Origin: JAOUEA01 sp963821925
Lineage (GTDB): Bacteria > Actinomycetota > UBA4738 > HRBIN12
Direction: 5' to 3'
DNA: 64,000 bases
NCBI GenBank assembly: GCA_963821925.1
Contig: CAWGFO010000010.1
Location: 310,001-374,000, forward strand
The notes below the pieces were generated by a model, which saw nothing but the letters and a program-made list of their open reading frames with translations, did not search any database and was not told the origin of the DNA. A program made the translations under genes and the position numbers. Below, in pieces: positions 16,912 through 25,031 of this stretch. Each line of letters opens with the position of its first letter. Position 1 is the stretch's first letter.

Positions 16912-17345
16912 TGGAACTCCCGTTCGTACGGCTGCATCCCGACGCCGCGCTCCCGTCGGCGCACCACCCGGGAGATGCGGGGCTCGACCTGCGGGCGGTG
17001 GCCGACGTGAAGGTGGCGCCGGGGGAGCGCGCGATGGTGCCGACCGGCGTGGCGGTCGCGATCCCCGAGGGGCACGCCGGCCTCGTGCTTCCGCGCTCGG
17101 GCCTCGCGACGAAGCAGGGTCTCACGCTGGCCAACGCGCCCGGCCTGATCGACGCCGGGTACCGTGGCGAGGTGATCTGCGCCGTGGTGAACCTGGACCC
17201 CTCGACGCCGGTCGCGATCGCGAAGGGTGACCGGATCGCGCAGCTGGTGATCGTCGAGGTGCCCGAGGTCGTGCCCGCGTGGGCCGAGTCGTTGCCCGAG
17301 ACGGTGCGCGGCGGCGGAGGGTTCGGCTCGACGGGGACGTCGTGA
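16911..17345 (+). CDS. dut: dUTP diphosphatase
   Basis: Trimeric dUTPase converts dUTP to dUMP and keeps uracil out of DNA. All five family motifs are present in 144 residues: DAGLDLRA, PRSGLA, GLIDAGYRGEV, RIAQLVI and the C-terminal RGGGGFGSTG. It starts in a TGATG junction with the VOC pair and overlaps the acetyltransferase downstream, and is near the other dNTP gene, nrdJ. Confidence 0.95.
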   Translation: MELPFVRLHPDAALPSAHHPGDAGLDLRAVADVKVAPGERAMVPTGVAVAIPEGHAGLVLPRSGLATKQGLTLANAPGLIDAGYRGEVICAVVNLDPSTPVAIAKGDRIAQLVIVEVPEVVPAWAESLPETVRGGGGFGSTGTS

Positions 17346-17857
17346 ACGTCCGGCTCGAGTCTCCGGCGGACCGCGAGGCCTCGGTCGAGGTGGAGCGGCT
17401 CGCGTTCGAGGGACCGGTCGAGCCCGCGATCGTCGAGCGCGTGCGTGATCAAGAGGGCGCCTTCGCGCTCGTGGCGGACGACGAGGGCGAGATCGTGGGC
17501 CACGTGCAGTTCAGTCGGGCGTGGGTGGGGGAGCTGCCCGTGGTCGCGCTGGGGCCGATCGGCGTGCGGCCCGAGCGGCAGCGCCAGGGGATCGGGAGTG
17601 CGCTCGTCGCCGAGGGGCTCGAGGAGGCGCGCCGACGAGGCGAGCCCGCGGTGATCCTCCTCGGCGACCCGGCCTTCTACGGCCCGCGCGGCTTCATCGC
17701 CGCCGCCGAGTTCGGCCTGCGCAACCCGTTCGCCGGGATCGAGGAGGAGGGCTTCGTGATCGGCGAGGAGGACTTCCGCGTGGCGGTGCTGGGCGATCCG
17801 GCACCCGTGCTCGACGGCGAGGTGCGCTGGGACCCGGCCTTCTACGAGGCCGGTTGA
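17342..17857 (+). CDS. GNAT family N-acetyltransferase
   Basis: A 171-residue GNAT protein. The acetyl-CoA loop is seen in GVRPERQRQGIGSAL, preceded by the beta-strand LGPIGV. The C-terminal half (YGPRGFIAAAEFGLRNPF) resembles the YhbS-like branch. The acceptor is unknown. GTG 17342 overlaps the dut stop by 4 bases. It is the last gene before tRNA-Gly and the integrated element. Confidence 0.8.
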   Translation: MNVRLESPADREASVEVERLAFEGPVEPAIVERVRDQEGAFALVADDEGEIVGHVQFSRAWVGELPVVALGPIGVRPERQRQGIGSALVAEGLEEARRRGEPAVILLGDPAFYGPRGFIAAAEFGLRNPFAGIEEEGFVIGEEDFRVAVLGDPAPVLDGEVRWDPAFYEAG

Positions 17858-17895
17858 AGCAGTCAGCGAGCCCGGTTAGCATGGGGTGACACCAC

Positions 17896-17972
<77 letters not shown>

Positions 17973-17984
17973 ATGAACCGCAGG

Positions 17985-18960
17985 TCAGGGCCGGTGAAAG
18001 CCGGTCCTGACGCTATTTGGGAGATGCTCGTCCCGTCCTCGTCCCGCGCTGGTCCCGCGGCGGCCGCCCGATAGGTCGCCACCAAGACCCTCTCGGAGTC
18101 GCTCGTCGAGGCTCGGTAGCAGGTGCCCGTAGCGGTCCATGGTGAGTCGCGTGGTCGGATGTCCGAGCCGTTCGGCGATCTCTTTCGCGTGAGCGCCCTT
18201 GGCGATGAGCAGGGCCGCGCACGTGTGCCGCAGGTCGTGGAACCGTAGGTCGGGGTCGAGCCCCGCTCGCGTGAAGGCGGGCTTGTAGTGGCGGCGGTAG
18301 AAGTTGCGACGCCTGAGCGCCATCCCCTCGGCGGAGCTGAACACGTGGCCGTCGACGCTCGGGAAGCGGCCGATGTGTTCGCCGAGCATCTCCGCGAGGA
18401 ACCGGGGGAGTGAGCTCGTCCGCCGCGCCTCGTCTTGGTCGGCCCGAGGTGGAGGTGCCCCCCGACCTCGGCGAGCGCCTCCACGACGTCGATGGTGCCG
18501 CGGAGGACGTTCACGCGCTCGACCCGGAGCGCCGCCAGCTCACCCCAGCGCATCCCTGTGTAGGCCGCGGTGAAGATTAACGCCCGGAAGCGGGGGTCGA
18601 TCGCGCAGGCCAGCGCGGCCACCTGCTCGGCATCGAGGAACCGCATCTCCACTCGGGCCGTTTCCTTCGGTAAGTCGACGCCGAAGCACGGGGTGCGCCC
18701 GATGATCCCGTCGGCTTCGGCGGTCGACATGATCTTCGCCAAGGCTGCGGAACGTCGCGCCCACCGTGGCCGGCGCGCGACCCCTTGGAGATCATCTCGG
18801 AGACGAACGCCCGGACGTCGACAGGGCGGATCGCCGCCATCGGCATGTCGCCGAAGTGGGGGAGGATGTGATTCCGCAGGCGCCCCTCGATGTTGGCGCG
18901 CGTCCCCGGGCGCAGGTGCGTCGTCATGGCGAGCCAGGACGGCACCCTTGCTCCCCACGA
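17985..18960 (-). pseudogene. Tyrosine-recombinase integrase, multiply frameshifted
   Basis: Fragments in different frames line up as one integrase. First is a core-binding segment (RPGTRANIEGRLRNHILPHFG, about 18945-18790). Next comes a catalytic-domain start with the first Arg in YTGMRWGELAALR (about 18740-18450). The last part carries HDLRHT and MDRYGHLLPSLDERL (18389-17985). At least three frame changes (near 18780, 18735 and 18440) separate them. All three catalytic signatures (R, HxxR, Y) survive in the DNA, so decay is recent or the breaks are sequencing errors. The reading end faces the tRNA, as expected for a tRNA-targeting integrase. Confidence 0.85.
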
Positions 18961-19094
18961 TGTCGGCTACCCGGACCACTGCCGAGCCCTCGGCGAAGCT
19001 CAGACCCCCCGCGATCCGCTGGCCGACTCTGGAAAGGATGTGACCTTTGGCGTTCCTGGCCCGTCTGTAAGGGTGATGGACCAGCGCAGGATTA

Positions 19095-19592
19095 TTGTGG
19101 GAGGACCGAACGGCCGAGATCGAGGATCTCTTCAGGGCGCACTGGCCCCTGGTGTTCCGCTACCTGCACAGGCGCACGGGCGATCGCGCAGCGGCGGAAG
19201 ACCTCGCGCAGGAGACGTTCCTCCGAGCGACCAGGGCGTTGCTCGGTTGGCGCGGCGGAAGGCCGGAGGCGTGGCTCCTCACGATCGCCGGGAACGTGTT
19301 CATCGACGACGCCCGTCGCCGCAAGGTGAGCCTGCCTCTCGTGGAGGAGCTCCTCCCTTCCTCTGCCGAGGAGAACGCGGCGACGCGCGTCGACGTTATC
19401 GAGGCTCTTCGCCGTCTCCCCCCACAGCAGGCGCAGCTCCTGCGGCTCGTGCACATGTACGGGTTCACCCACGCGGAGGTCGCGGCGATGAGCGGAACAA
19501 GCACGGAAGCGATCAAGACCGCCGCCTGGCGAGCGCGTCGCGCGTTCCGTGCCACCTACGGAGAGGACGGTGACGATGATGGGGCGCAATGA
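19095..19592 (+). CDS. ECF-type RNA polymerase sigma factor
   Basis: A 165-residue ECF sigma factor. Region 2 reads IEDLFRAHWPLVFRYLHRRTGDRAAAEDLAQETFLRA (positions 7-45, given in parts), and region 4 reads LRRLPPQQAQLLRLVHMYGFTHAEVAAMSGTS. The only start without truncating region 2 is TTG 19095; a CGCAGG lies just upstream. It overlaps the downstream membrane protein, its likely anti-sigma factor. It is cargo of element 1, so it would give the element its own promoter choice. Confidence 0.88.
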   Translation: MWEDRTAEIEDLFRAHWPLVFRYLHRRTGDRAAAEDLAQETFLRATRALLGWRGGRPEAWLLTIAGNVFIDDARRRKVSLPLVEELLPSSAEENAATRVDVIEALRRLPPQQAQLLRLVHMYGFTHAEVAAMSGTSTEAIKTAAWRARRAFRATYGEDGDDDGAQ

Positions 19593-20484
19593 CGACGACC
19601 GAGACTACATCGAGTTGTCCGAGATCCCGGAGTTCGACGAGCGATCGACGCGGAGGATGATCCGGCGCGGAGTTCTGCGTACCGTCCTGGCCGTGATCGG
19701 GGTGCTGCTGCTCGGCTCGAGCCTTCTTCAGCTCGGCTCAGACGTGTTGTTCCATGCGTCAGGGTCTGAGGACCGCCTCGAGTCGGTCGCGATGCCGGCG
19801 ATATCCGTTCGCTATCCCGAGTACGACGAGGCAGGCGGAGGTTGCTGCAACACGGGGATCACGTCGTCGACGGGGTTCGTCGAGTTCGATCTCAGATCGC
19901 CGACGATGCAGCAGACAACCTCGCTCGAGCTGCAAGTCGATCTCAGGGGACGGCTCGACGCCTACTCGTATCAAGTTCCACAGTCCCCCTTGGGGAGCGT
20001 GGTGCAAGGCTGGAACGGGGGAGGCACGAACGGGCAGGCCGTGCTGATGGAACTGCCCGACCAGACGTCCGCTAGCGCGGTCATCGTCTTTTCCGAGCCG
20101 CTGGATCAGGCGGGTGTGGACGAGGTACTCCGACGACTGGGTCTCCCCAGGTTCGCCGCATCGGTGTTGTTCGACGTCCCGTCTGATCTTCGCTGGGTCG
20201 GGAGTCCTCACGGCTCCGCGACCCGTATCGGCTGGCCGGAAGCGTCGATCGCGGCGTTCTCAGAGTGGGCGGGGTCGCTCTCCACGTCCGACGATCAGAT
20301 GCTGCACGTGATCGGCCTTCCCCACGCGACAGATCTTCCCGCCATCGCGGAACGTGGGGCGAGCGGGCTGGTCGTGTCCAGCCAACCGGTGCCGGCTCTT
20401 CGCCGTCTCTTCGAGGATCAGCTCGTCGCGAACGTGCTGCCGGGGGAGGTCACGTTTGACATCGGGCTTGACACGTCCACCTGA
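19576..20484 (+). CDS. Membrane-anchored anti-sigma factor candidate
   Basis: About 302 residues: a 40-residue acidic cytoplasmic head, one membrane helix (VLRTVLAVIGVLLLGSSLLQ, about 37-57), and a long extracytoplasmic domain with a CC pair (GGGCCNTG). The gene overlaps the sigma gene, the classic sigma/anti-sigma arrangement. The outer domain (VDLRGRLDAYSYQVP, later MLHVIGLPHATDLPAIAERG) is reminiscent of the Sigma_reg families of Bacillus regulators; I cannot confirm this. ATG 19576 follows GAGAGGACGG; GTG 19549 is an alternative. Confidence 0.65.
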   Translation: MMGRNDDDRDYIELSEIPEFDERSTRRMIRRGVLRTVLAVIGVLLLGSSLLQLGSDVLFHASGSEDRLESVAMPAISVRYPEYDEAGGGCCNTGITSSTGFVEFDLRSPTMQQTTSLELQVDLRGRLDAYSYQVPQSPLGSVVQGWNGGGTNGQAVLMELPDQTSASAVIVFSEPLDQAGVDEVLRRLGLPRFAASVLFDVPSDLRWVGSPHGSATRIGWPEASIAAFSEWAGSLSTSDDQMLHVIGLPHATDLPAIAERGASGLVVSSQPVPALRRLFEDQLVANVLPGEVTFDIGLDTST

Positions 20485-20527
20485 GTGGGCCCAAACGAGG
20501 AGATGCGACGTCATAAGAGCCGAGCAA

Positions 20528-21028
20528 GTGGTCGCGCTTGTCCGCGACCTAGAAGATCACGGGATCACGCTGTGGCTTGTGGGGGGATGGGGCGTCGATG
20601 CCCTGCTCGGCGAGCAGACCCGCGACCACCATGACGTGGACGTGCTCGTCGATGTTGCCGACCTCGAGCGGTTCGTCGAGCGACTCCGTGCTCTCGGGTT
20701 CGAGTACACTTACGCCTGGGATGAAACGCGGAACCTGAGTCACGACTCGTGGCTTGCGATCCGAGAACTACCAAGCGCGTTCGTCTACGTGCACCCAGAC
20801 GGACGCGAGGTGGACACGCACGTCCTCGGTGACGCGGACGGTGCCGAACCCGTGCCGCTATGGGACACGACCGTTGTCATCCCTAGGGGCGGCCTGCAGG
20901 CGATCGGCGTGGTCGCTGGCAAGCACGTGCGATGCATCAGCGCGGAGATGCAACGCCTCGCCCATGAGGGTTACGAGCTTCCAGCGCAGCACCTCGAGGA
21001 CATGCGGCGCCTCGCCGGGGCCTCGTAG
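20528..21028 (+). CDS. Nucleotidyltransferase of the aminoglycoside/lincosamide-resistance type
   Basis: About 166 residues. The start VVALVRDLEDHGITLWLVGG is followed by GGWGVDALLGEQTRDHHDVDVLVD. This GGWGvDaL..TR.H.DvD pattern is the catalytic Pol-beta-type core of small nucleotidyltransferases such as ANT(2'') and Lnu enzymes that adenylylate aminoglycosides or lincosamides. A further Asp lies in REVDTHVL. Many relatives have no proven drug target. The start is uncertain: GTG 20528 is the first usual codon, while the GAGGAG (20497-20502) fits a site 10-15 bases earlier. Confidence 0.75.
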   Translation: MVALVRDLEDHGITLWLVGGWGVDALLGEQTRDHHDVDVLVDVADLERFVERLRALGFEYTYAWDETRNLSHDSWLAIRELPSAFVYVHPDGREVDTHVLGDADGAEPVPLWDTTVVIPRGGLQAIGVVAGKHVRCISAEMQRLAHEGYELPAQHLEDMRRLAGAS

Positions 21029-21058
21029 CTCACCTCCGATTCGTGTTCAACTCCACGC

Positions 21059-21373
21059 ATGGCCCGATCGGCCTCGAAGGTCGTTCGGGGGGCTCTCCGA
21101 CTGGCTCTCGAAGTGGATGGGCTCGCATTGGGCGTTCCTGATCGCGGCCGTGCTCGTCGTGATCGGCCTTCTGACCTTCGGGGTGAACGACACATCGGTA
21201 TCAGCATCGTGACCCTCTTGATGGTGTTCGTCCTGCAGAACACCCAGAACAAGGATTCGGCGGCCCTCCACCTGAAGCTCGAAGAGATCATCCGAGGAGA
21301 TCGAGGAACTCCAAGCGGATCTCGACGCGGCTCCGCCTGTGTTCACGGAAACCGCAGAGTCACCAGACGCCTA
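21059..21373 (+). pseudogene. Low-affinity iron permease remnant
   Basis: Two frames together give parts of the small low-affinity iron permease family: FGGLSDWLSKWMGSHWAFLIAAVLVVIGLL (in parts, 21090-21190), then VTLLMVFVLQNTQNKDSAALHLKLEEIIR (21209-21300). The frames change at a run of six Gs near 21090, between the two halves, and again after 21300. The central membrane segment between the halves is also shortened. It is therefore a broken gene in this sequence. The identification rests on the LQNTQNKD..ALHLKLEE signature. Confidence 0.6.
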
Positions 21374-21630
21374 GCTATTTGGAGGCGTTCGTCGAAGTCG
21401 GCCTTCCCGTTACCGACATCACCCGCGTCGCAGTAGCCCCTCCAAGGGAGCTTCCCCCACCAGTGACGCTCGGCCCACTCCTTGACCTCGGCGGCGTCCC
21501 ACCTGCGCCGCGGGTCCGTCACGACAGGCGCAGGGAAGCTCTCGTGGTCGTTCACGATCTGCCGCGCCCGCTCCCGCGTGACGTGCAGATAGCGCCCCAC
21601 CTCGGACGTGTTCATGGTCGGCCTGTCCAT
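21343..21630 (-). CDS. Small helix-turn-helix protein, excisionase/AlpA-like
   Basis: A 95-residue protein with an N-terminal HTH of the MerR/excisionase kind: MNTSEVGRYLHVTRERARQIV, then FPAPVVTDPRRRWDAAEVKEWAERH, the usual recognition-helix plus wing pattern. The C-terminus has no known domain. In an integrated element this type often directs excision or early regulation. ATG 21630 or ATG 21615 could be the start. It faces the opposite way to the sigma and nucleotidyltransferase genes. Confidence 0.7.
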   Translation of the reverse strand: MDRPTMNTSEVGRYLHVTRERARQIVNDHESFPAPVVTDPRRRWDAAEVKEWAERHWWGKLPWRGYCDAGDVGNGKADFDERLQIARRLVTLRFP

Positions 21631-21651
21631 GGCGAGGGGTACGGTACCCCA

Positions 21652-21745
21652 GTGGCGACGCTCTCAGACATGCTCCGACGTGATCGTGAGCGTTGGGGCA
21701 TGTCACCCGAGCGGCGACGCCGAACACCAGGTCATCCGCGGGGGC
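21652..21745 (+). pseudogene. 5' fragment of an XRE-type HTH gene (copy A)
   Basis: From GTG 21652 the frame reads VATLSDMLRRDRERWGMSPERRRR before losing similarity. The core at 21667-21702 repeats at 22020-22055 with few mismatches. DMLRRDRERWGMS followed by a WRLGV-type helix is the usual opening of a small XRE-family regulator. Confidence 0.5.
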
Positions 21746-21926
21746 GATTCGGCCAGTACAACATGGCACCGCCGATGAAGATGGCGACCGCTCCACCGAC
21801 CGTCAGGAATAGGCTGGCTGCCGTCCCCAGTTCGATGGCGGATACAGCCGGGATCACCCAGCGGAGTCCAACGAGGATCACTCCGATGGCTAGTACAACT
21901 CTGCCGGGCATCCTCGGGTCCTTCAT
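21732..21926 (-). CDS. Small two-helix membrane protein
   Basis: A 64-residue hydrophobic protein: MKDPRMPGR, then two predicted membrane helices (about 10-30 and 36-56) and a short basic tail WPNRPRG. AAGGGGA lies upstream of ATG 21926. No family is recognised. The tail overlaps the decayed HTH fragment on the other strand. Confidence 0.55.
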   Translation of the reverse strand: MKDPRMPGRVVLAIGVILVGLRWVIPAVSAIELGTAASLFLTVGGAVAIFIGGAMLYWPNRPRG

Positions 21927-22004
21927 CCGTTCAGTCCCCTTGCGCCTCGTAAGCCTGCGCCGTCAGCCTACGTGGGCGTCCGCGCCGCCGGATACCCTCC
22001 CATC

Positions 22005-22135
22005 ATGGCGATGTTGCCCGACATGCTCCGACGAGACCGTGAGCGGTGGGGCATGAGCGCGTCGGCGAGGCCGGCTGGCGGCTCGGGGATCGCGCGCGCC
22101 GGAAGGTTGGCCGCCCTGGAGCGGCGGAGCTAGTT
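22005..22135 (+). pseudogene. XRE-type HTH gene, frameshifted (copy B)
   Basis: ATG 22005 reads MAMLPDMLRRDRERWGMS, then leaves frame. The neighbouring frame continues VGEAGWRLGDRARRKVGRPG, which is the expected second half of the HTH. One base change near 22058 would join them. The DNA of the first half is a near-repeat of 21667-21702. Confidence 0.55.
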
Positions 22136-22336
22136 CATGCCACCCAGCGCGCTGTAGATGGCGTAGAGGCTAAGAGACAGGCAAACGGCCGAGGCCAGAG
22201 CGACAAGGCTGAGAAGCAGCGACTCGCCGAGCCTCCGTCGCTCTGCTCGCAGCGTGGCCCGCCAGATCTCCTGCAACTCTTTCGTCTCCTGGCCGGCAAC
22301 GGTGACGTCCTCCCCGTCGTGCAAGTCCTTTGACAT
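22130..22336 (-). CDS. Small membrane protein with acidic N-terminus
   Basis: A 68-residue protein: a charged head (MSKDLHDGEDVTVAGQETKELQEIWRATLRAERRRLGES, in parts) and one or two membrane segments (LLLSLVALASAVCLSLSLYAIYSAL). The ATG at 22336 is preceded by GGGGAGGCGACAAACC, a good ribosome site. No family is recognised. Confidence 0.6.
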   Translation of the reverse strand: MSKDLHDGEDVTVAGQETKELQEIWRATLRAERRRLGESLLLSLVALASAVCLSLSLYAIYSALGGMN

Positions 22337-22430
22337 GGTTTGTCGCCTCCCCGGCACATGGACGGTTTCCTCCTTCCCCCTGGGGCTGCCGTCGAAACTC
22401 CTCGCTCACACAGTGATCACGCGTCGCGAG

Positions 22431-22482
22431 TACGTCGCGATCGAGGACGGCGAGCGGCCGCCGAGCTCGACCGAGTACGAGG
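22431..22482. repeat. Imperfect 50-bp direct repeat, copy 1 (HTH-gene 3' remnant)
   Basis: TACGTCGCGATCGAGGACGG... recurs at 23391-23441 with scattered mismatches and two small indels. Copy 1 reads REYVAIEDGERPPSSTEYE, which is the recognition-end pattern of XRE-type regulators (REYRELEAG.R.PS). Confidence 0.55.
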
Positions 22483-22620
22483 TTCCGACTGGCTGGCGTG
22501 AGGCGGCGACAGCACTGTGCTGACACCTTTCCGACCACCCAGGTAGCCGGGTAGCAGGTCTGGTGAAGTGGTGCGACAGTACGGGCCAATTGAAAGCCCC
22601 GAGGGTCAGAAGGAGGCCTC

Positions 22621-23262
22621 ATGAAGACATCTTCGCTCCTACGCCGAGCCGTTGCTGCGGGAGCAGTCACGGCATCACTCACCTTAGCGGTGCCTCCCGC
22701 GAGTGCCGCGCTACCGACCCGAGACAACAACTGTGTCCATCCATCAGGGGTCAGTCTCAACGAACTCTTCGGCGTTCCGGAGCAGTTCGTCGCCCCGATC
22801 TGTGAGGGTCTCACGGCGGGCGAACATTGGCGGCCGATCATGAACTACTTCGGCGCCGATGGCTCCGACGCCGTCTACCCGCCAGGGTATGTGCCGCTGC
22901 ACGCGAACCCTGTTGACGACATCCTCGCCAAGGTCACGATCAAGGTGGTGATCGATGGCGGCACCAGCCGGCAGAAGACCTACACGTTCACTCCGACGGA
23001 CGAGGACGCGTTCCGCACGGATGTCAGGGTCCACGAACTCAACCCGGCGTTTCCCGACATCCCGTCGTTCTTCATCATGCCCCGCATGGCGCCGCTCAGC
23101 GTGGGTCACCACACATACGAGTTCGTCTGGGTGCAGTCCGCTCCGCACTGCGACGGAACCAGCACTGACGAAAGCGCCAGCTGCCTCCCCGCCGGCGAGT
23201 TCTCGGTCTCTGGTGCCCACCCCGTAGAGGTCTCGATCCCCGAGCCTGTTGCCGCTAGCTGA
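22621..23262 (+). CDS. Secreted protein of unknown function
   Basis: A 213-residue protein with a clear Sec signal peptide (MKTSSLLRRAVAAGAVTASL ... PPASA, cut near residue 30). The mature part has three or four cysteines (DNNCVHPS, APICEGL, SAPHCDG, ASCLPAG) that could pair. AGAAGGAGG lies just upstream of ATG 22621. No family is recognised. It is intact cargo of element 1. Confidence 0.75.
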   Translation: MKTSSLLRRAVAAGAVTASLTLAVPPASAALPTRDNNCVHPSGVSLNELFGVPEQFVAPICEGLTAGEHWRPIMNYFGADGSDAVYPPGYVPLHANPVDDILAKVTIKVVIDGGTSRQKTYTFTPTDEDAFRTDVRVHELNPAFPDIPSFFIMPRMAPLSVGHHTYEFVWVQSAPHCDGTSTDESASCLPAGEFSVSGAHPVEVSIPEPVAAS

Positions 23263-23279
23263 GCCGGGCGCCCGAGCGA

Positions 23280-23485
23280 AGGCGCCTCGATGCCCGGTCA
23301 CGCTCGACAAGCGCGGCAAGGCTGCGTGGCGGGACATCGGTCAGGCGTTCGAGGCGGCGGGGATGCTCGACGCGCTGAAAAAGTCGCGCCTACGTCGCGA
23401 TCTTAGGACGGCCAGCGGTCGCCGATCGAACGAGTACGAGGCGATCTGCGAGTTCTTCGGGTCGCCCCTCGCACGCAACTTGTAG
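23280..23485 (+). pseudogene. Mixed remnant: terminase-small-subunit-like start and HTH 3' end
   Basis: The frame from about 23280 reads PVTLDKRGKAAWRDIGQAFEAAGMLDAL, which resembles the N-terminal helices of P27-type phage terminase small subunits. It then runs into NEYEAICEFFGSPLARNL, while the neighbouring frame at 23391-23441 is the second copy of the 50-bp HTH-gene repeat. I read the region as decayed phage-type DNA, not as a working gene. Confidence 0.35.
23391..23441. repeat. Imperfect 50-bp direct repeat, copy 2
   Basis: This is the second copy of the 22431-22482 repeat. Both begin TACGTCGCGATC and end CGAGTACGAGG, and they lie 960 bases apart inside element 1. Confidence 0.6.
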
Positions 23486-23547
23486 GGGGCCAGATGCTCG
23501 TGTGACGATGGCTCCAGTTACGCGCGGGCTCGGGCTGGAGGGTGGAG

Positions 23548-24084
23548 ATGACTCCGCGAGGTTTCCCGGTGCGCACCCAGACCTGGGTGAGGTCTGGTGC
23601 CGCGCCTGAGGCGGTGTTTGACGTAGTCACGGATCTTCAGGCGCATCTGGAATGGTCGGGTGATCGCGCCTCCGATGACACCTTCAAGTTGCTTTCGATC
23701 GCCGGGTCTAACGGTCCGGCGATTGTGGGGACGACCTTCACCTCGACCGGGGCCAACTACAACGGCACGTTCCACGATCGGTCTGTCGTGACCGAAGCCG
23801 TGCGACCGAACCGGTTCACCCTGGAAACAGATGCTCGTCTAGACCGGAAACATGGCAAGCCGTGGGAGGCCCTCTTCGAGCACCGCTACGACTTCCAGCC
23901 TGACGGTGCTGGGACGCGGATCACCTACACCGAGACCGTGCAGCGTGCGAACTACGTTCCCTACTGGTTGAAGCGATGGGTCCGCCCGATCTTCACGCCA
24001 ATCGTGAACAGGGCGGACCGGAAACAGCTCGGGAACCTCGCCCGGCTGGCCGAGGAGCGCTCAGGGCGGGGGCAGGCTCCGTAG
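23548..24084 (+). CDS. SRPBCC (START/polyketide-cyclase fold) protein
   Basis: A 178-residue protein with the SRPBCC layout: RSGAAPEAVFDVVTDLQAHLEW at the start, GTTFTSTG and GTFHDRSVVTEAVRPNRF in the middle, DGAGTRITYTETVQ and a long C-terminal helix. The fold binds hydrophobic ligands; the ligand is unknown. ATG 23548 has GGAGG six bases upstream. A frameshifted relative sits in element 2 (36133-36678). Confidence 0.78.
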   Translation: MTPRGFPVRTQTWVRSGAAPEAVFDVVTDLQAHLEWSGDRASDDTFKLLSIAGSNGPAIVGTTFTSTGANYNGTFHDRSVVTEAVRPNRFTLETDARLDRKHGKPWEALFEHRYDFQPDGAGTRITYTETVQRANYVPYWLKRWVRPIFTPIVNRADRKQLGNLARLAEERSGRGQAP

Positions 24085-24119
24085 GTCCATGAGCGCGGGG
24101 TCGTTGGCGGTCGCGTCAC

Positions 24120-24368
24120 CTACGCCGTGACAGTCCGAGCCTCTAGGATTCGATCCACCTCAGCCAGTACGTCCGCCTTGAACGCCGTGTCCTCCACTTG
24201 GGCCTTCCGGTACTTCGCGGTGTAGTGCATCTTCGAGTGGATGACTCCTAAGCGGAGCACGAGGTCCATGAACTTCTCGTCGGTCCCCGGGTACTCGTGC
24301 GCCTGAACGAGCCGCAGGGCGAAGCTCCTCACCGCATCCTCGTACTGGAGCAGCTGTGTGTCCTCCAT
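24120..24368 (-). CDS. Small helical protein of unknown function
   Basis: An 82-residue, mainly helical charged protein (MEDTQLLQYEDAVRSFALRL ... EVDRILEARTVTA). GAGGAGGGGGAG lies directly before the ATG at 24368, so translation is likely. There is no recognised family and no membrane segment. It is the last intact gene of element 1, convergent with the SRPBCC gene. Confidence 0.6.
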   Translation of the reverse strand: MEDTQLLQYEDAVRSFALRLVQAHEYPGTDEKFMDLVLRLGVIHSKMHYTAKYRKAQVEDTAFKADVLAEVDRILEARTVTA

Positions 24369-24983
24369 GGCTCCCCCTCCTCGATCGCTCCTCTCACTCT
24401 GAGCCGACCCTCTGACATATGGGAAGTGGTCCGCGTAGGTTGGTCCATGTCGAAGGAAGGTCTCCAGGGACCGACAAGGAGTACCCCCTCGAGCGGACGC
24501 GTGGTGGGAGCGGGAGGAACCCGAAGGCTGACGGCACTGTCAACGACTATCGAGCCGGTTGGTCTACGGGAACCATCGTTTCGGTCGTGCTTGGTCGCCC
24601 ACGACGATTTCGTACTGTTAATCCGTAGGTTGAGAGTTCAAATCGACCCGGGGGCTCGTGGTAGCCGCGTGCATACCCGCGAAATCCTCGAGCGGATCCA
24701 GGCTTCCTACGGACTTGCCGAGACTGACGCGCTTCGGCAGTAGGCGACCGGGTTCGGCTTGCTGCGACGGATGACGGATTCCGGCCTGCCAAGCCAAGCC
24801 CGCACTTAAGTGGCACCGACCCCGTGTCGGGAGGTCGTGCACATCCTCGGGTCACACTTCGGGTCACACTCCCCACGTCTTGCCCGGACCCGGATCATCC
24901 CGGCTCCGCCGGTTCGGTGGCGCTCGCCTTCGGGAACGGTACGCTTCGGGAGAGGTCAGGATGAGTCAGGACGCCGGGTACGG
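24369..24983. other. Right end of element 1, no intact gene
   Basis: This 615-base stretch has no convincing gene. It holds a possible tRNA-Asn 3'-half remnant (24605-24655) and a direct repeat TCGGGTCACACT (two tandem copies near 24848-24870), and leads into the attR. The open frames here read through with tRNA-like false peptides. Confidence 0.5.
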
Positions 24984-25031
24984 CCTTGCCAAGCTGGGGG
25001 TCGCGGATTCGAATCCCGTCGTCCGCTCCAG
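24984..25031. repeat. attR of element 1
   Basis: A 48-base copy of the 3' part of tRNA-Gly. It differs at 24994 (anticodon stem) and 25007 (T-stem), and no 5' half of a tRNA precedes it, so it is not a gene. Confidence 0.85.
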
